A stretch of 53,358 bases of DNA, from positions 1 to 53,358 of the forward strand of contig JAJBUU010000060.1 of assembly GCA_020860205.1 (NCBI GenBank), in the 5' to 3' direction. The first letter of the stretch is position 1, and every line of letters begins with the position of its first letter. Of the stretch, positions 25,674-37,469 are shown piece by piece. The notes under the pieces were generated by a model, which was given only the letters and a program-made list of their open reading frames with translations, did not search any database and was not told where the DNA came from. Source of the DNA: Oscillospiraceae bacterium (GTDB taxonomy: Bacteria > Bacillota > Clostridia > Oscillospirales > Oscillospiraceae). The translations under genes and the position numbers were made by a program.

Positions 25674-26996
25674 TCACTCTGCGCCGTCCGCATCGCGCCG
25701 CGCAATTTGTTCGATGCACTCCAGCGCCCGCGCGGAAATCGCGGCATTCTTGTTGCGCTTGCCCTTCACCCGCCGCTCCAACGGGGCGATAATCCCGAAA
25801 TTGACGTTCATCGGCTGGAAATTCCCGCTGACCGCGCCGCCGGAAATATAAAGTCCCAGCGCGCCGATGGCGGTTTCCTGCGGAAAATCAAGCGGCGGCA
25901 GACCGGCAAAGCGGCGGGCGGTTTCCAGTCCCACCAGCATTCCGGAGGCGCAGGACTCCACATAGCCCTCCACGCCGGTCATCTGCCCGGCAAAGCTGAC
26001 ACGCTCCATGCCGCGCAGCCGGTAATAGCGGTCCAGCAGACGCGGCGCGTTCAGGTAGGTATTGCGGTGCATCTTGCCATAGCGTACAAAGGCGGCGTCG
26101 CGCAGCGCGGGGATCAGCCCAAACACACGCCGCTGCTCCCCAAACCGCAGGTGCGTCTGAAAGCCGACCATATTGTAAAGCGTCCCGTCCGCATTGTCCT
26201 TTCGGAGCTGCACCACGGCGTAAGGCTCCTCGCCTGTGCGCGGGTCCGCCAGACCGACCGGCTTCATCGGGCCAAAGCGGAGCGTATCCACGCCACGCCG
26301 CGCCATGACCTCCACCGGCATACATCCCTCGAACACGCCCTTATCGTCAAAGCAGTGTACCTCCGCCTCCTCCGCGCTGCACAGCGCGTTCCAAAAGGCT
26401 TCGTATTCCGGCTGGGTCAGCGGACAGTTGATATAGTCCGGCGTACCGCGGCCATAGCGGGATGCAAAAAACGCATGGTCAAAGTCGATGCTCTCCCGCG
26501 TCACAATGGGCGCCGCCGCATCATAAAAATGCAGTCCCTCGTCCGCGCAGAGGCGTGCGATGACCGCGCTGAACGCATCGCTGGTAAGCGGCCCCGTGGC
26601 GATGATGACCTCGCCTTCCGGCAACTCCTCCGCCTCCGTGCGGACGACCTCGATGCAGGGGTGGGAGCAGATGCGCTCCGTGACCATCCGCGCATAGCCC
26701 GCGCGATCCACAGCCAGCGCGCCGCCCGCAGGGACGCGGTTTGCATCCGCACACTCCATGATCAGGCTGCCCAGCCGCCGAAGCTCCTGCTTCAGCAGGC
26801 CGACGGCGTTCGTCAGCTCGTCTGCGCGGAAGGAATTGGAGCAAACCAGCTCCGCAAAATCGCCGGAGGTATGCGCCGGGGTCATTTTCTCCGGCTTCAT
26901 CTCCAGCAGACGCACATGGATGCCCCGCTGCGCAAGCTGCCATGCCGCCTCGCACCCTGCAAGACCCGCGCCGATGACTGTCACAGTCTGTTCCAT
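25674..26996 (-). CDS. trmFO: methylenetetrahydrofolate-tRNA (uracil-5-)-methyltransferase TrmFO
   Basis: TrmFO uses FADH2 and methylenetetrahydrofolate to form m5U54 in the tRNA T-loop. The chosen ATG at 26996 gives 440 residues, the normal length. The N-terminal FAD motif is VTVIGAGLAGCEAAWQLA, followed by FAELVCSNSFRA and LLKQELRRLGSLI. Later landmarks are CPLTQPEYEAF, MPVEVMARRG and VGFQTHLRFGEQ. It starts 10 bases after the topA stop; topA with trmFO is a frequent Firmicutes pairing. Confidence 0.97.
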   Translation of the reverse strand: MEQTVTVIGAGLAGCEAAWQLAQRGIHVRLLEMKPEKMTPAHTSGDFAELVCSNSFRADELTNAVGLLKQELRRLGSLIMECADANRVPAGGALAVDRAGYARMVTERICSHPCIEVVRTEAEELPEGEVIIATGPLTSDAFSAVIARLCADEGLHFYDAAAPIVTRESIDFDHAFFASRYGRGTPDYINCPLTQPEYEAFWNALCSAEEAEVHCFDDKGVFEGCMPVEVMARRGVDTLRFGPMKPVGLADPRTGEEPYAVVQLRKDNADGTLYNMVGFQTHLRFGEQRRVFGLIPALRDAAFVRYGKMHRNTYLNAPRLLDRYYRLRGMERVSFAGQMTGVEGYVESCASGMLVGLETARRFAGLPPLDFPQETAIGALGLYISGGAVSGNFQPMNVNFGIIAPLERRVKGKRNKNAAISARALECIEQIARRDADGAE

Positions 26997-27006
26997 CGCG
27001 CGCCCC

Positions 27007-29367
<2,361 letters not shown>

Positions 29368-29380
29368 AGGTGTTTCCCTT

Positions 29381-30658
29381 TCATTTTGCGATATTCAGGC
29401 TGAACCGCTTGCCTGGCCGCTGCGTAACATAGCCCTTGATTTGCAGCATCGTCAGCTCGCTGAGCACCGTTGCAGCGGGAAGGCCGCTCGCATCCACGAT
29501 GTCGTCTATATGCATATCCGGGTCTTTCAGCGCGGAAACGATTTTTAGCTGCGCTTCGTTCAGGCTCTCCAGCTGCGTTTGCAGCAGAGTCGGCTGCTTT
29601 GCCTTCGGCTCCGGCTTTGCCGTCTCGTCCGGTTCCGGCCTGGCGCGGTTCTTTGTGCGAAAGCGCCAGAACACGCCCTTCTTTTCCGGCTCGGCGCGCG
29701 CTTCCGCGTTCCGGTTCTCCTCCGGAATGGCGTAGGAGTCCGGGAGCGTCCGGTTTTTCTCCGGGGGATCGGAGAGCTTTTCCGGAAACCGCGCCGCGTA
29801 CTCACGCAGAACGTCTGCGCCGCATTCCGCAATGATCGCCCCTTCGCGCAGCAGCTGGTTGCAGCCACGGCTCGCCGGTGCGTCCGCGTTGCCCGGCACG
29901 GCAAATACGTCCCGTCCGTAGTCCAGCGCAAAACGCGCCGTGATCAACGCCCCGCTGCGCAGCGGCGCTTCCGCCACGACAGCGCCCACGGAAAGCCCCG
30001 CCATAATGCGGTTGCGGCGCGGAAAATTTTCCGGCCCGCCCCGTGCATCCGGCGGATATTCGCTGACCAGCGCACCGGCGGCGCATACGTCCGCATAAAG
30101 CCGCCCGTTGTACTTTGGGTAAACGTCGTTGATCGCCACGCCCAGCACGCCGACGACGATCCCGCCCGCCATCAGCGCCCCTTCCGCAGCGCGGGAGTCG
30201 ATCCCCGCCGCCAGTCCGGTGACAACGATCCCGCCGCCGGACGCGATCTCATAGGCGATATTGCGCGCCATTTTCTCCCCATACGGCGTGCAGCGCCGGG
30301 TGCCGACCACGGCGATCAGCATCTCGGAATCCACGGCAGGGAGCCGTCCCTTCACATAAAGGACGCAGGGCGGGTCCGGAATGCTTCGCAGCCGCTCCGG
30401 ATAGGCAGCATCCCGCAGCGTGATGAGGTCAACGCCCAGCTCCCCACAGCGGGAAAGCGTCTGCGCCGCCGAAGCCGTGTCCCGGTTCAGCAGCGCGGAA
30501 AGCTCCGTTTCCTGAATGCCCTCCGTTTTCCGCAGCGCCTGTTCCTCTGCAAAATAGATTTCCTTTGCGCCGCCGAAGCGCTCCAGCAGCGCGATCCGGG
30601 TGCGGGAACGCAGATGATTCAGAGAGGAGAACCATATCCAATATTCCAGCTCCGACAC
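29381..30658 (-). CDS. dprA: DNA-processing protein DprA/Smf
   Basis: DprA binds single-stranded DNA entering by transformation and loads RecA. I prefer GTG 30658 (VSELEYWIWFSSL) behind GGAAGGGG; a TTG at 30691 lacks a ribosome site. The 425-residue protein has an N-terminal helix-hairpin-helix region and the Rossmann core motifs VVGTRRCTPYGEKMARN, TGLAAGIDSRAAEGAL and FPRRNRIMAGLS. A charged Pro/Glu/Lys linker (about 295-350) and a C-terminal winged helix (about 365-425) follow. dprA followed by topA is a common Firmicutes arrangement. Confidence 0.96.
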   Translation of the reverse strand: MSELEYWIWFSSLNHLRSRTRIALLERFGGAKEIYFAEEQALRKTEGIQETELSALLNRDTASAAQTLSRCGELGVDLITLRDAAYPERLRSIPDPPCVLYVKGRLPAVDSEMLIAVVGTRRCTPYGEKMARNIAYEIASGGGIVVTGLAAGIDSRAAEGALMAGGIVVGVLGVAINDVYPKYNGRLYADVCAAGALVSEYPPDARGGPENFPRRNRIMAGLSVGAVVAEAPLRSGALITARFALDYGRDVFAVPGNADAPASRGCNQLLREGAIIAECGADVLREYAARFPEKLSDPPEKNRTLPDSYAIPEENRNAEARAEPEKKGVFWRFRTKNRARPEPDETAKPEPKAKQPTLLQTQLESLNEAQLKIVSALKDPDMHIDDIVDASGLPAATVLSELTMLQIKGYVTQRPGKRFSLNIAK

Positions 30659-30747
30659 GCTGCATTCGCCCCTTCCTGCTGCATCTCTCAAACAGAGAAA
30701 TGATACATATATCTGATATATGCTATTATATCTTCGTATTTTAAGGT

Positions 30748-31518
30748 TTATATCTCGCTTTTTTCATTCCCGCGCTCCTGCCTGCCCAGCTCCCACATAA
30801 CGATGGCCGCCGCCACCGCCGCGTTCAGCGATTCGCAGCCGCCGCGCATTGGGATAATCAGTTCCCCATCACACAGCGCGCGCAGCTCCGCGCTCAGTCC
30901 CTGCCCCTCGCTGCCGATTGCAACCGCCGCGCCGCGCAAATCCATGCTGCGGATGTCCGCTGCTGCAGGCGAAAGCGCAGCGCCATAAAGCCGGACGCCG
31001 TGTTCCGTGAGATAGGCACGCAGCGCTGTGCGCTCCATCACATAAAAGCGTTGGCGGAACACCGCGCCCATCGTGGCGCGCACCGCCTTTGGGCTATAAG
31101 GGTCCGCACACGCGCCGGTCAGGACCACGCTGTCCATACCCAGTGCGTTTGCGGTGCGGAGGATGGTTCCCAGATTGCCAGGGTCCTGTATCGTTTCCAG
31201 CACCAGCGCGCGCCCCGGCGGGGCCAGCGCCCAGTGCCGCCGTTTTACGGTGAATACCACATCGGCGGCGGATTTCAGGGGCGACACATAGTCCAGAAGC
31301 TCCGGTGGAACCAGATACTGCCGTGCGCATGGAATATCCGCCGTTGGCGGCGATGCCCAGAGCGCCGCCGTGATCTCCGCGCCATGCAGCAGCGCTTCCC
31401 GCAGCAGCTTTGTGCCATCGCAGACAAACTCCCCCGCCGTCTGCCGCGCCGCGCGGTCTGCGCCCAGCAGACGGACATGGCGAATCAGCTCATTTTTCCG
31501 GCTGGTCAGCGTTTCCAT
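30748..31518 (-). CDS. SpoU/TrmH-family RNA 2'-O-methyltransferase
   Basis: The 256-residue protein has an N-terminal substrate-binding domain (SRKNELIRHVRLL) and the C-terminal SPOUT knot with all three motifs: ETIQDPGNLGTILRTANALG, AVAIGSEGQGLSAELRALCD and IPMRGGCESLNAAVAAAI. These enzymes methylate ribose in rRNA or tRNA with S-adenosylmethionine; RlmB- or TsnR-like activity is likely, the exact target unknown. Its ATG directly abuts the stop codon of the zinc-ribbon gene, so the two are translationally coupled. A 90-base gap precedes dprA. Confidence 0.93.
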   Translation of the reverse strand: METLTSRKNELIRHVRLLGADRAARQTAGEFVCDGTKLLREALLHGAEITAALWASPPTADIPCARQYLVPPELLDYVSPLKSAADVVFTVKRRHWALAPPGRALVLETIQDPGNLGTILRTANALGMDSVVLTGACADPYSPKAVRATMGAVFRQRFYVMERTALRAYLTEHGVRLYGAALSPAAADIRSMDLRGAAVAIGSEGQGLSAELRALCDGELIIPMRGGCESLNAAVAAAIVMWELGRQERGNEKSEI

Positions 31519-32241
31519 TCAGCGCCGTCCGCCAAAACCGCCGCGCGGTCCGCCGCCGGAACCCCGTCCACCTGCGGGGCCGCCCGGTCCTCTGCCGCCT
31601 GTCGGTTTGCCCGGCCCTCTGCCGCCCGCAGGTCTGCCCGGTTCTTTGCCGCGCGGCCCTCTGCCGCCGGGAGCCATACGCTGCAGCGGAGGCGCCGGAC
31701 GCTTTGGACGCGGTGGAGGCGGAGCAGAGCGGTAACGCGGCGCGAACAGATAGCGCGGCGGTGCGGGGCGCTCCCAACGCAGGAAGCTGCGCACCCGGTT
31801 TGCCGCGCCGATGGTCGCAAGCGTCGCCGTCACAGTCGCAAGCAGCGCACCGGACGCGGTGAACACGGAGGACGATGCACGGTCACTGATGTCCACATAA
31901 TTCCCCGCGCCGTCCGTCACGCCAAGCTGCATTCCGTATTCGGAAAAAAGCTGCGCCAGATACAGCGCCTGCTGACCGGTGAGCGCACAGGCGATCTCAA
32001 TGGGCGCTTCCGCAGTCAGCGTGCGCGCCTCCGTCGCCGTATAGCCAAGCGTATCCCGCAGGAGCGACTGCGCCTGCGTCCGGCTGCATCCGCCACAGGA
32101 GATGAGGATCAGGCGATAATCGCTCCCCGGCGCTGCAACGGTATCAACCGGCACAGCGGCGGCGGCAAGCGTCGCGCCGCATGACGGACAAAAGCGCATT
32201 CCCGCGCCCGTCTGCGCGCCGCACTGTGGGCAAAAAGACAT
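31519..32241 (-). CDS. zinc-ribbon / L7-L12-like / RG-rich tail protein of unknown function
   Basis: I chose ATG 32241 because AGGAGG (32256-32251) lies nine bases upstream. Residues 4-21 form a zinc ribbon (CPQC at 4-7, CPSC at 18-21). Residues about 42-110 (YRLILISCGG, then LLRDTLGYTATEARTL and APIEIACALTGQQALYLAQL) follow the pattern of the ribosomal protein L7/L12 C-terminal domain. A short hydrophobic helix lies at 126-148. Residues 156-240 are Pro/Arg/Gly-rich, ending in repeated GGRGP units like an RNA-binding RGG tail. I do not recognise the whole protein. Coupling to an RNA methyltransferase suggests an RNA or ribosome role, which is inference. Confidence 0.85.
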   Translation of the reverse strand: MSFCPQCGAQTGAGMRFCPSCGATLAAAAVPVDTVAAPGSDYRLILISCGGCSRTQAQSLLRDTLGYTATEARTLTAEAPIEIACALTGQQALYLAQLFSEYGMQLGVTDGAGNYVDISDRASSSVFTASGALLATVTATLATIGAANRVRSFLRWERPAPPRYLFAPRYRSAPPPPRPKRPAPPLQRMAPGGRGPRGKEPGRPAGGRGPGKPTGGRGPGGPAGGRGSGGGPRGGFGGRR

Positions 32242-32333
32242 GGCAAACAACCTCCTCCATTTTTCAGACGCCCCTGTACGCCGCTGTTCCGGCGCGCAGG
32301 CATCATTCGTGATTCATAAGGCAGAATAGCTCA

Positions 32334-32362
32334 AGCATAGCACCGGATTTTTGACTTGTCAA
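32334..32362 (-). promoter_or_regulatory. promoter of the zinc-ribbon/spoU/dprA/topA/trmFO operon
   Basis: On the minus strand TTGACA (32362-32357), 17 nt, TATGCT (32339-32334). It is the only strong promoter found for the five-gene minus-strand unit. Confidence 0.75.
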
Positions 32363-32500
32363 GATTTTTAAGGCCGCACAACAGGGAAATAACACCTATT
32401 AAAGCACACGGGCTTCGATGCAGCGGCAACACCCCCCGTTGTGTCTGTGGTAATTGGCGATGTCCTGCGCGGCGTGAAGGCGCCGCACGCGGTTTTGGGA

Positions 32501-32529
32501 TTGCAAAACCCCGCCGAATCGGGTATAAT
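32501..32529 (+). promoter_or_regulatory. promoter of the membrane protein gene at 32572
   Basis: TTGCAA (32501-32506), 17 nt, TATAAT (32524-32529). Confidence 0.75.
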
Positions 32530-32571
32530 GCAATCACCTTATCAATAAACAAAAGAAAGGGTTGCCTTGAA

Positions 32572-33363
32572 ATGAAAAAGACAGAGAGCGACGGCAAGGG
32601 AACATGGCTGTTGTGCCTTGGGTGTCTCTTTGCGATCATACTCGCCATACTGGTGCTGTTTGTACAGCAGATTTCGGCGGAGCTGATTTGTTATATCCTC
32701 TGTGCGGGCTGCATTGTTCTTGGGCTTTGCTTCATCATGCGCTTTTGCCTGAACAAAGCATATCTGCATCTGCACAACTACAGCCTGACCATCGGATTGT
32801 TCCTGGCGATCCTGGGCATCTGTGGTCTGGTACAGAATGCGGCGCTCACGGCGGTTCTGGGAACGATTTTCGGTATCTATCTGCTGGTGCTGGGTCTTGT
32901 CCTGCTGCAATTTTCCGTGCAGATGAAGCTGCTGCACCGCAGTCTCTGGGTCGCCATCCTGATCTGTGCCGTGCTGGTCATTGCAGCGTCAGCCGTCGTA
33001 CTGCTCCGGTTCCAGCCCGTTCTGGATCTGCTGCCTGACTTTTCCTATTGGGCGCTGCTCTGCGGCGGCGCGTTGGATTTGCTTGCGCTTGTCGCCGTGT
33101 CCTTCGGTCTGCGGCGATTTGAAAAACAAACCGCCGCCGGGGACAGGGTGGAGGAACCACTCCCGTCGGAACCGGAACCGGTTTCTCCCCCGCCAGATTT
33201 ATCCGTTGCGGATGCAGCGGCGCCGGAAGCCGCGTCCTTCCCCACAGAGGCGGCAGCGCCGGGCGAACCGGACGCTGTGCCGGAGCAAAGCGATGCGCCC
33301 GCTCCGAATGGCGCTGATAACGCAGATACCGCCGCGACAAAGGCGGAGAGCATCCCGCAGTAA
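32572..33363 (+). CDS. multi-helix membrane protein with acidic Pro/Ala-rich tail (HdeD/DUF308-like)
   Basis: The 263-residue protein starts at ATG 32572 behind AAAGGG. About six to seven membrane helices fill residues 12-185, arranged in pairs as in HdeD/DUF308 membrane proteins; that assignment is by pattern only. The final 75 residues are cytoplasmic, acidic and rich in Pro, Ala and Glu (PSEPEPVSPPPD), and look disordered. It has its own promoter and a terminator shared with the convergent transporter operon. Confidence 0.8.
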   Translation: MKKTESDGKGTWLLCLGCLFAIILAILVLFVQQISAELICYILCAGCIVLGLCFIMRFCLNKAYLHLHNYSLTIGLFLAILGICGLVQNAALTAVLGTIFGIYLLVLGLVLLQFSVQMKLLHRSLWVAILICAVLVIAASAVVLLRFQPVLDLLPDFSYWALLCGGALDLLALVAVSFGLRRFEKQTAAGDRVEEPLPSEPEPVSPPPDLSVADAAAPEAASFPTEAAAPGEPDAVPEQSDAPAPNGADNADTAATKAESIPQ

Positions 33364-33441
33364 CAGGTCTTGCACGCTCTTTGTCTGCGCTGCGCAAACA
33401 TTACGGATAGCGCCGCAAACACCGGACACAGGAAACAAAAA

Positions 33442-33484
33442 GCGCTGGAGCATTGCCGTTTTGACAATGTTCCAGCGTTTTTTC
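33442..33484. terminator. bidirectional terminator between the membrane protein and the ABC transporter operon
   Basis: CGCTGGAGCATTG (33443-33455) pairs with CAATGTTCCAGCG (33465-33477) with one G-T pair. A-run and T-run flank the stem on either side. Confidence 0.9.
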
Positions 33485-33495
33485 GATATGTTTCG

Positions 33496-34440
33496 TTATC
33501 CCTCGACCTTGCAGCACTGGACGAAGTGACCCGGCGTGACTTCGCGCAATGTCTGCGGCTGCAAGCATTCCTCGCTGGCCAGCGGGCAGCGGCTCGCAAA
33601 GCGGCAACCGGGCTTCGGTTCCACCGGAGAGGTCAGCTCGCCTTTGATGAGGATATGCTTTTTCTTTTTGTGGATATCCGTGGAGGGAATGGCGGACAGC
33701 AGCGCCTGCGTATAGGGGTGCAGCGGGCGCTCAAACAGCTCCTCGCTCTCGCTCGTCTCCACCAGCTGCCCCAGATACATCACGCTGATGTTATCGGAGA
33801 TATAGCGTACAACGGAGAGGTCATGCGTGACGAACATATAGGTCAGTCCGGTTGACTCCTGCAAATCCAGCAGCAGATTCAGCACCTGCGCCTGAATCGA
33901 AACGTCCAGCGCGGACACAGGTTCATCGCAGACCACAAACTTGGGGTTCATGGCCAGCGCGCGCCCGATGCAGACTCTCTGGCGTCGGCCACCGTCCAGC
34001 TCGTGCGGATAGGCCATACGGAAACGGCGGGCAATGCCGACCAGATCCATCAGCTTTGTCACCTCCGCGTCGATATTGGCGCGCGTGGCACGGCCGGAGC
34101 GGAGCAGCACTTCCTTCAGCGTATCCTCAACGGTGAAGCGCGGGTTGACGGACGAGAACGGGTCCTGGAAAATGATTTGCATATTTTCCCGCAGCGCTTT
34201 CAGCTCTTTGGACTTCAGATGCGTCACATCCCTGCCCTCGTAATAAATGCTGCCGCCCGTACTCTCCAGCAGGTGAATAATCGTGCGCCCCAACGTGGAC
34301 TTGCCACAGCCGGACTCTCCGACCACGCCCATTGTGTGTCCGCGTTCAAAGGACATGGTAACATCGTCTACCGCGTGGAGCTTTCCTTTGGGGGTGTCAA
34401 AATATTTTTTCAGCCCCTTAATTTCAACCAAAGCAGACAT
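33496..34440 (-). CDS. oligopeptide/dipeptide ABC transporter ATP-binding protein (OppF/DppF type)
   Basis: The 314-residue protein begins at ATG 34440. It has Walker A GVVGESGCGKST, the OppD/F-type signature LDGGRRQRVCIGRAL (a variant of LSGGQ), Walker B KFVVCDEPVSALDVSIQAQV and the switch His in FVTHDLSVVRY. The C-terminal oligopeptide-transporter domain has the four-Cys cluster typical of the family (GCRFASRCPLASEECL, then CC near the end). It lies one base after the OppD-type gene and powers import together with it. Confidence 0.95.
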   Translation of the reverse strand: MSALVEIKGLKKYFDTPKGKLHAVDDVTMSFERGHTMGVVGESGCGKSTLGRTIIHLLESTGGSIYYEGRDVTHLKSKELKALRENMQIIFQDPFSSVNPRFTVEDTLKEVLLRSGRATRANIDAEVTKLMDLVGIARRFRMAYPHELDGGRRQRVCIGRALAMNPKFVVCDEPVSALDVSIQAQVLNLLLDLQESTGLTYMFVTHDLSVVRYISDNISVMYLGQLVETSESEELFERPLHPYTQALLSAIPSTDIHKKKKHILIKGELTSPVEPKPGCRFASRCPLASEECLQPQTLREVTPGHFVQCCKVEG

Positions 34441-34441
34441 A

Positions 34442-35440
34442 TCACTCCACCCCCTGCGTAATGCTTTCGTCGATGTTTTGGCAGCATCGGCACATATGAC
34501 TGCCGTCCAACACGCGCATTTCGATGTCAGGGCCCTTGCACGCATCCGTCGCATATGGACAGCGCGGATGGAATTTGCAGCCCTTTGGCAGCGCGGTCGG
34601 GTCCGGCATCATGCCGAATATGGGCTTCAGACGCGACTTGCCCTGACTCATGTTCGGGAGAGAGTTGAACAGACCGAGCGTATACGGGTGCCTGGCGTGT
34701 TCAAAGACCTCCTCGATGGTACCGCTCTCCACAATCTCGCCCGCGTAAACCACGGCGACATGGTCGCAGGTTTCCGCCACAACGCCGAGATCGTGGGTAA
34801 TCAGGATCATGGAGGTGTTCTTTTCCTCCTTCAGATTGTTGATCAGGTCAAGCACCTGCGCCTGAATCGTCACGTCCAGCGCCGTGGTCGGCTCGTCGGC
34901 GATCAGCAGATCGGGGCTGCACGCCAGCGCGATGGCGATGACAACGCGCTGCTTCATGCCACCGGAGAACTGATGCGGATATTCGCGCATACGCTCTCTG
35001 GGAATGCCGACCATCTCCAGCATATCCGCCGCCTGGCGGCGCGCCGCCTTCGGGTGACAGCCGGTCTGCTGGCGAATCCCGTCCGCGATTTGGTCTCCGA
35101 TGCGCATGGTGGGGTTCAGTGCTGTCATGGGGTCCTGAAACACCATGGAGATGTGCGACCCGCGGATTTTCCGCATATCCTCTCTGGAAAGCTGCATCAA
35201 ATCCTGTCCTTCAAACCATATCTCGCCGCCGCGGACGTGCGCGGGCGGGTGCGGCAAAATGCGCAGGATGGCTTTCGCAATCGTCGTTTTCCCGGCGCCC
35301 GTTTCACCCACAAGGCCAAGCGTTTCGCCTTTTTTCAGGTCAAAGGATACGCCGTTGACCGCGCGAACCGTACTCTCCCCCGATGAAAATTCCACCTGCA
35401 AATTCCGGACGGAAAGAAAAGCATCGTTTGTGTTTTCCAT
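34442..35440 (-). CDS. oligopeptide/dipeptide ABC transporter ATP-binding protein (OppD/DppD type)
   Basis: GGAGGATG places the ribosome site before ATG 35440; the ATG at 35455 overlaps the upstream stop and has no site of its own. The 332-residue ATPase has Walker [13 protein letters not shown], signature [15 protein letters not shown], Walker [16 protein letters not shown] and the His switch [10 protein letters not shown]. The C-terminus has the [14 protein letters not shown] cluster motif of peptide and nickel transporters. It pairs with the downstream OppF-type ATPase. Confidence 0.95.
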   Translation of the reverse strand: MENTNDAFLSVRNLQVEFSSGESTVRAVNGVSFDLKKGETLGLVGETGAGKTTIAKAILRILPHPPAHVRGGEIWFEGQDLMQLSREDMRKIRGSHISMVFQDPMTALNPTMRIGDQIADGIRQQTGCHPKAARRQAADMLEMVGIPRERMREYPHQFSGGMKQRVVIAIALACSPDLLIADEPTTALDVTIQAQVLDLINNLKEEKNTSMILITHDLGVVAETCDHVAVVYAGEIVESGTIEEVFEHARHPYTLGLFNSLPNMSQGKSRLKPIFGMMPDPTALPKGCKFHPRCPYATDACKGPDIEMRVLDGSHMCRCCQNIDESITQGVE

Positions 35441-35454
35441 TTTCACATCCTCCA

Positions 35455-36354
35455 TCAGTTTTTCAGCTTCGGGTCAAGCGCGTCCCGCAGACCATCGCCA
35501 AACAGGTTCAGGGACAGAACAAAAATCGCCATAAACAGACCGGGAATGATGACCTGATAGGGGTAATGCCGCATCAGGCTCTGCGCGCCGGAAAGCATCG
35601 CGCCCCATTCCGGTGTCGGCTCCTGCACGCCAAGTCCGATAAAGCTCAGGTTCGCGGCCATCATGATCGTGCCGCCGACGCCCATCGTGGACGAAACAAT
35701 CAGCGGGGAAATCGTGTTCGGCAGGATATGGACAAACATCAGCCGCGCTTTGGAACAGTTGGTGGCCTGTGCCGCCTCCACATATTCCAGCTTGCGCTGG
35801 CTCAAAAACTGTGCGCGTATCATGCGACAACACAGGGCGATTCGTCCGATGCCCAGCGCCACGATGGTCTGCATCACGCCGATGCCAAGAGACACGGAAA
35901 TGATGACGGCCAGCAGCATTCCGGGGATGGACTGCACCACATCGCAGCCGCGCATGATCAGCGTTTCCACCCAGCCGCCGAAATAACCGGCGACGCAGCC
36001 AAGAATGATGCCGAGCGCAAGGCCGATGACCACCGCGCCCAGACCAAGCAGGAGAGAGTAGCGCGTACCATAAAGCAGGCGGCTGAAAATATCACGCCCG
36101 TACTGATCCGTGCCGCAGATGTGCGCCCACGACATACCCTGGTTTTTCTCCACCAGACTAAATTCCGCATAGTTATAGGGGGTCAGGATGGGCGCAAAAA
36201 TCGCAATCAGGACATAAATTGCAAAAATCACCATGCCGACGACCGCCAGCCGGTCCCGGAAAAGCCGCTTCATGACTTCCTTGACCTGGCTCTGCTTGCG
36301 CAGGGAATCCTCCGGTTCGTCCAGTGTTAATTCCGTTTTTTCCAGTTCAGGCAC
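35455..36354 (-). CDS. peptide-type ABC transporter permease (OppC/DppC type)
   Basis: The start GTG 36354 has AGGAGG eight bases upstream and overlaps the end of the OppB-type gene by eight bases. The 299-residue permease has an N-terminal cytoplasmic segment and about six helices. Landmarks are the conserved HICGTDQYGRDIFSRLLYG, the EAA loop YVEAAQATNCSKARLMFVHI, and LSFIGLGVQEPTPEWGAMLS near the end. Confidence 0.95.
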   Translation of the reverse strand: MPELEKTELTLDEPEDSLRKQSQVKEVMKRLFRDRLAVVGMVIFAIYVLIAIFAPILTPYNYAEFSLVEKNQGMSWAHICGTDQYGRDIFSRLLYGTRYSLLLGLGAVVIGLALGIILGCVAGYFGGWVETLIMRGCDVVQSIPGMLLAVIISVSLGIGVMQTIVALGIGRIALCCRMIRAQFLSQRKLEYVEAAQATNCSKARLMFVHILPNTISPLIVSSTMGVGGTIMMAANLSFIGLGVQEPTPEWGAMLSGAQSLMRHYPYQVIIPGLFMAIFVLSLNLFGDGLRDALDPKLKN

Positions 36355-37339
36355 CGATCTGCACCTCCTTCGATTGCTTCCGCATCCAACGGCGGCGGCG
36401 ACGTCCGCCGCCCTCATACTGGGACTTGATGCGCGGGTCCACAAACGCAAAGCAGAGGTCAACCAGAAGCATGACCACGCTGAATACGATGGAAAGCACC
36501 ACCACGGTGCTGCGGATTACCGCGTAGTCGCGTCCGCCAACGGCCTCCACCATATACTTGCCGATACCGGCGATGGAGAACACGTTTTCGATGACAACCG
36601 TACCGCCCAGACTGGAGCCGAAGCTGTCGCCCGCCTGCTGAATCAGCGGAATCAGGGCGTTGGGCAGCGCGTAACGGAACAGGATGTTCCGCTCCGTCAT
36701 TCCCTTTGCGCGCGCGGTCACAACATAATCGCTGCGGATGACCTCCAGCATACTGGAGCGCGCCTGACGCGCCATGGTCGCAACGCCGCGCAGGGAGTTT
36801 GTGACAATCGGCAAAATCCATCCCGTCCAATGCGTCACGCCATAGGATGGCAAAAGCGAGAGCTTTTGCGAAAACAGCAAGAGGAGCTGCAACGCGAACC
36901 AGAATGACGGGACCGAAACGCCGAGCAGCGCGATCACCATGCAGAGGTTATCCAGCCATTTACCCCGGTGAATCGCGGCGATCATGCCCAGCGGGATGCC
37001 GATGATAATTTCCAAAATAATCGCGGAGAACGCCAGCATCAGGGTTTTGGGGAAACGCAGCGCAAGCTCGCCCGCGATGGATACGCCGTTGATATAGGAC
37101 TCGCCCAGATCGAAGCGCAGGAACGTGTTATACATATATGTGCCGAGCTGAACCAAATAGGGATCGTTCAGCCCCATCTGCTCCCGCAGGTTATCGATCT
37201 CCTGCTGGGAAGCGCCGGTGCCGAGAACCGTCGTGGCGGGGTCGCCGGGACAGAAGTACATGATGGTGAAAACGATTACGCCGACCAGAAGAACGACCGG
37301 AATAATCATTAAAACACGCTTGATGATATACCGAACCAT
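36347..37339 (-). CDS. peptide-type ABC transporter permease (OppB/DppB type)
   Basis: The 330-residue permease starts at ATG 37339 (MVRYIIKRVLMIIPVVLLVG); no strong ribosome site is visible. Typical features are YFCPGDPATTVLG, the EAA loop DYVVTARAKGMTERNILFRY, and PNALIPLIQQ. A C-terminal basic tail has a run of five Arg (GGGRRRRRW). A strong hairpin lies between the binding-protein gene and this gene, which may lower its expression relative to the binding protein. Confidence 0.94.
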   Translation of the reverse strand: MVRYIIKRVLMIIPVVLLVGVIVFTIMYFCPGDPATTVLGTGASQQEIDNLREQMGLNDPYLVQLGTYMYNTFLRFDLGESYINGVSIAGELALRFPKTLMLAFSAIILEIIIGIPLGMIAAIHRGKWLDNLCMVIALLGVSVPSFWFALQLLLLFSQKLSLLPSYGVTHWTGWILPIVTNSLRGVATMARQARSSMLEVIRSDYVVTARAKGMTERNILFRYALPNALIPLIQQAGDSFGSSLGGTVVIENVFSIAGIGKYMVEAVGGRDYAVIRSTVVVLSIVFSVVMLLVDLCFAFVDPRIKSQYEGGGRRRRRWMRKQSKEVQIGA

Positions 37340-37469
37340 AAGCTGACGGCAAAAGCCGCATGAAAACGAAATGAACCGGAGGCCCGTGCAAGGCTCAGCA
37401 CAAACCCGCATTTCGATGCGGCAGCGCCTCTACCCTCCTTTTGTTTTTTTGAAATGGGATATACGGAAA

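Larger units (their letters stand above)
32242..32571. other. 330-bp divergent intergenic region
   Basis: It carries the two divergent promoters at 32334-32362 (minus) and 32501-32529 (plus). The part between (32363-32500) contains GC-rich inverted arms (GGCGTGAAGGCGCC) but no feature I can name. Confidence 0.6.

Noticed and set aside
32363-32500. fluoride or other riboswitch before the membrane protein gene
   Set aside because: GGCGATGTCC superficially resembles an aptamer start but the rest of the consensus is absent, and the promoter at 32501 lies downstream.
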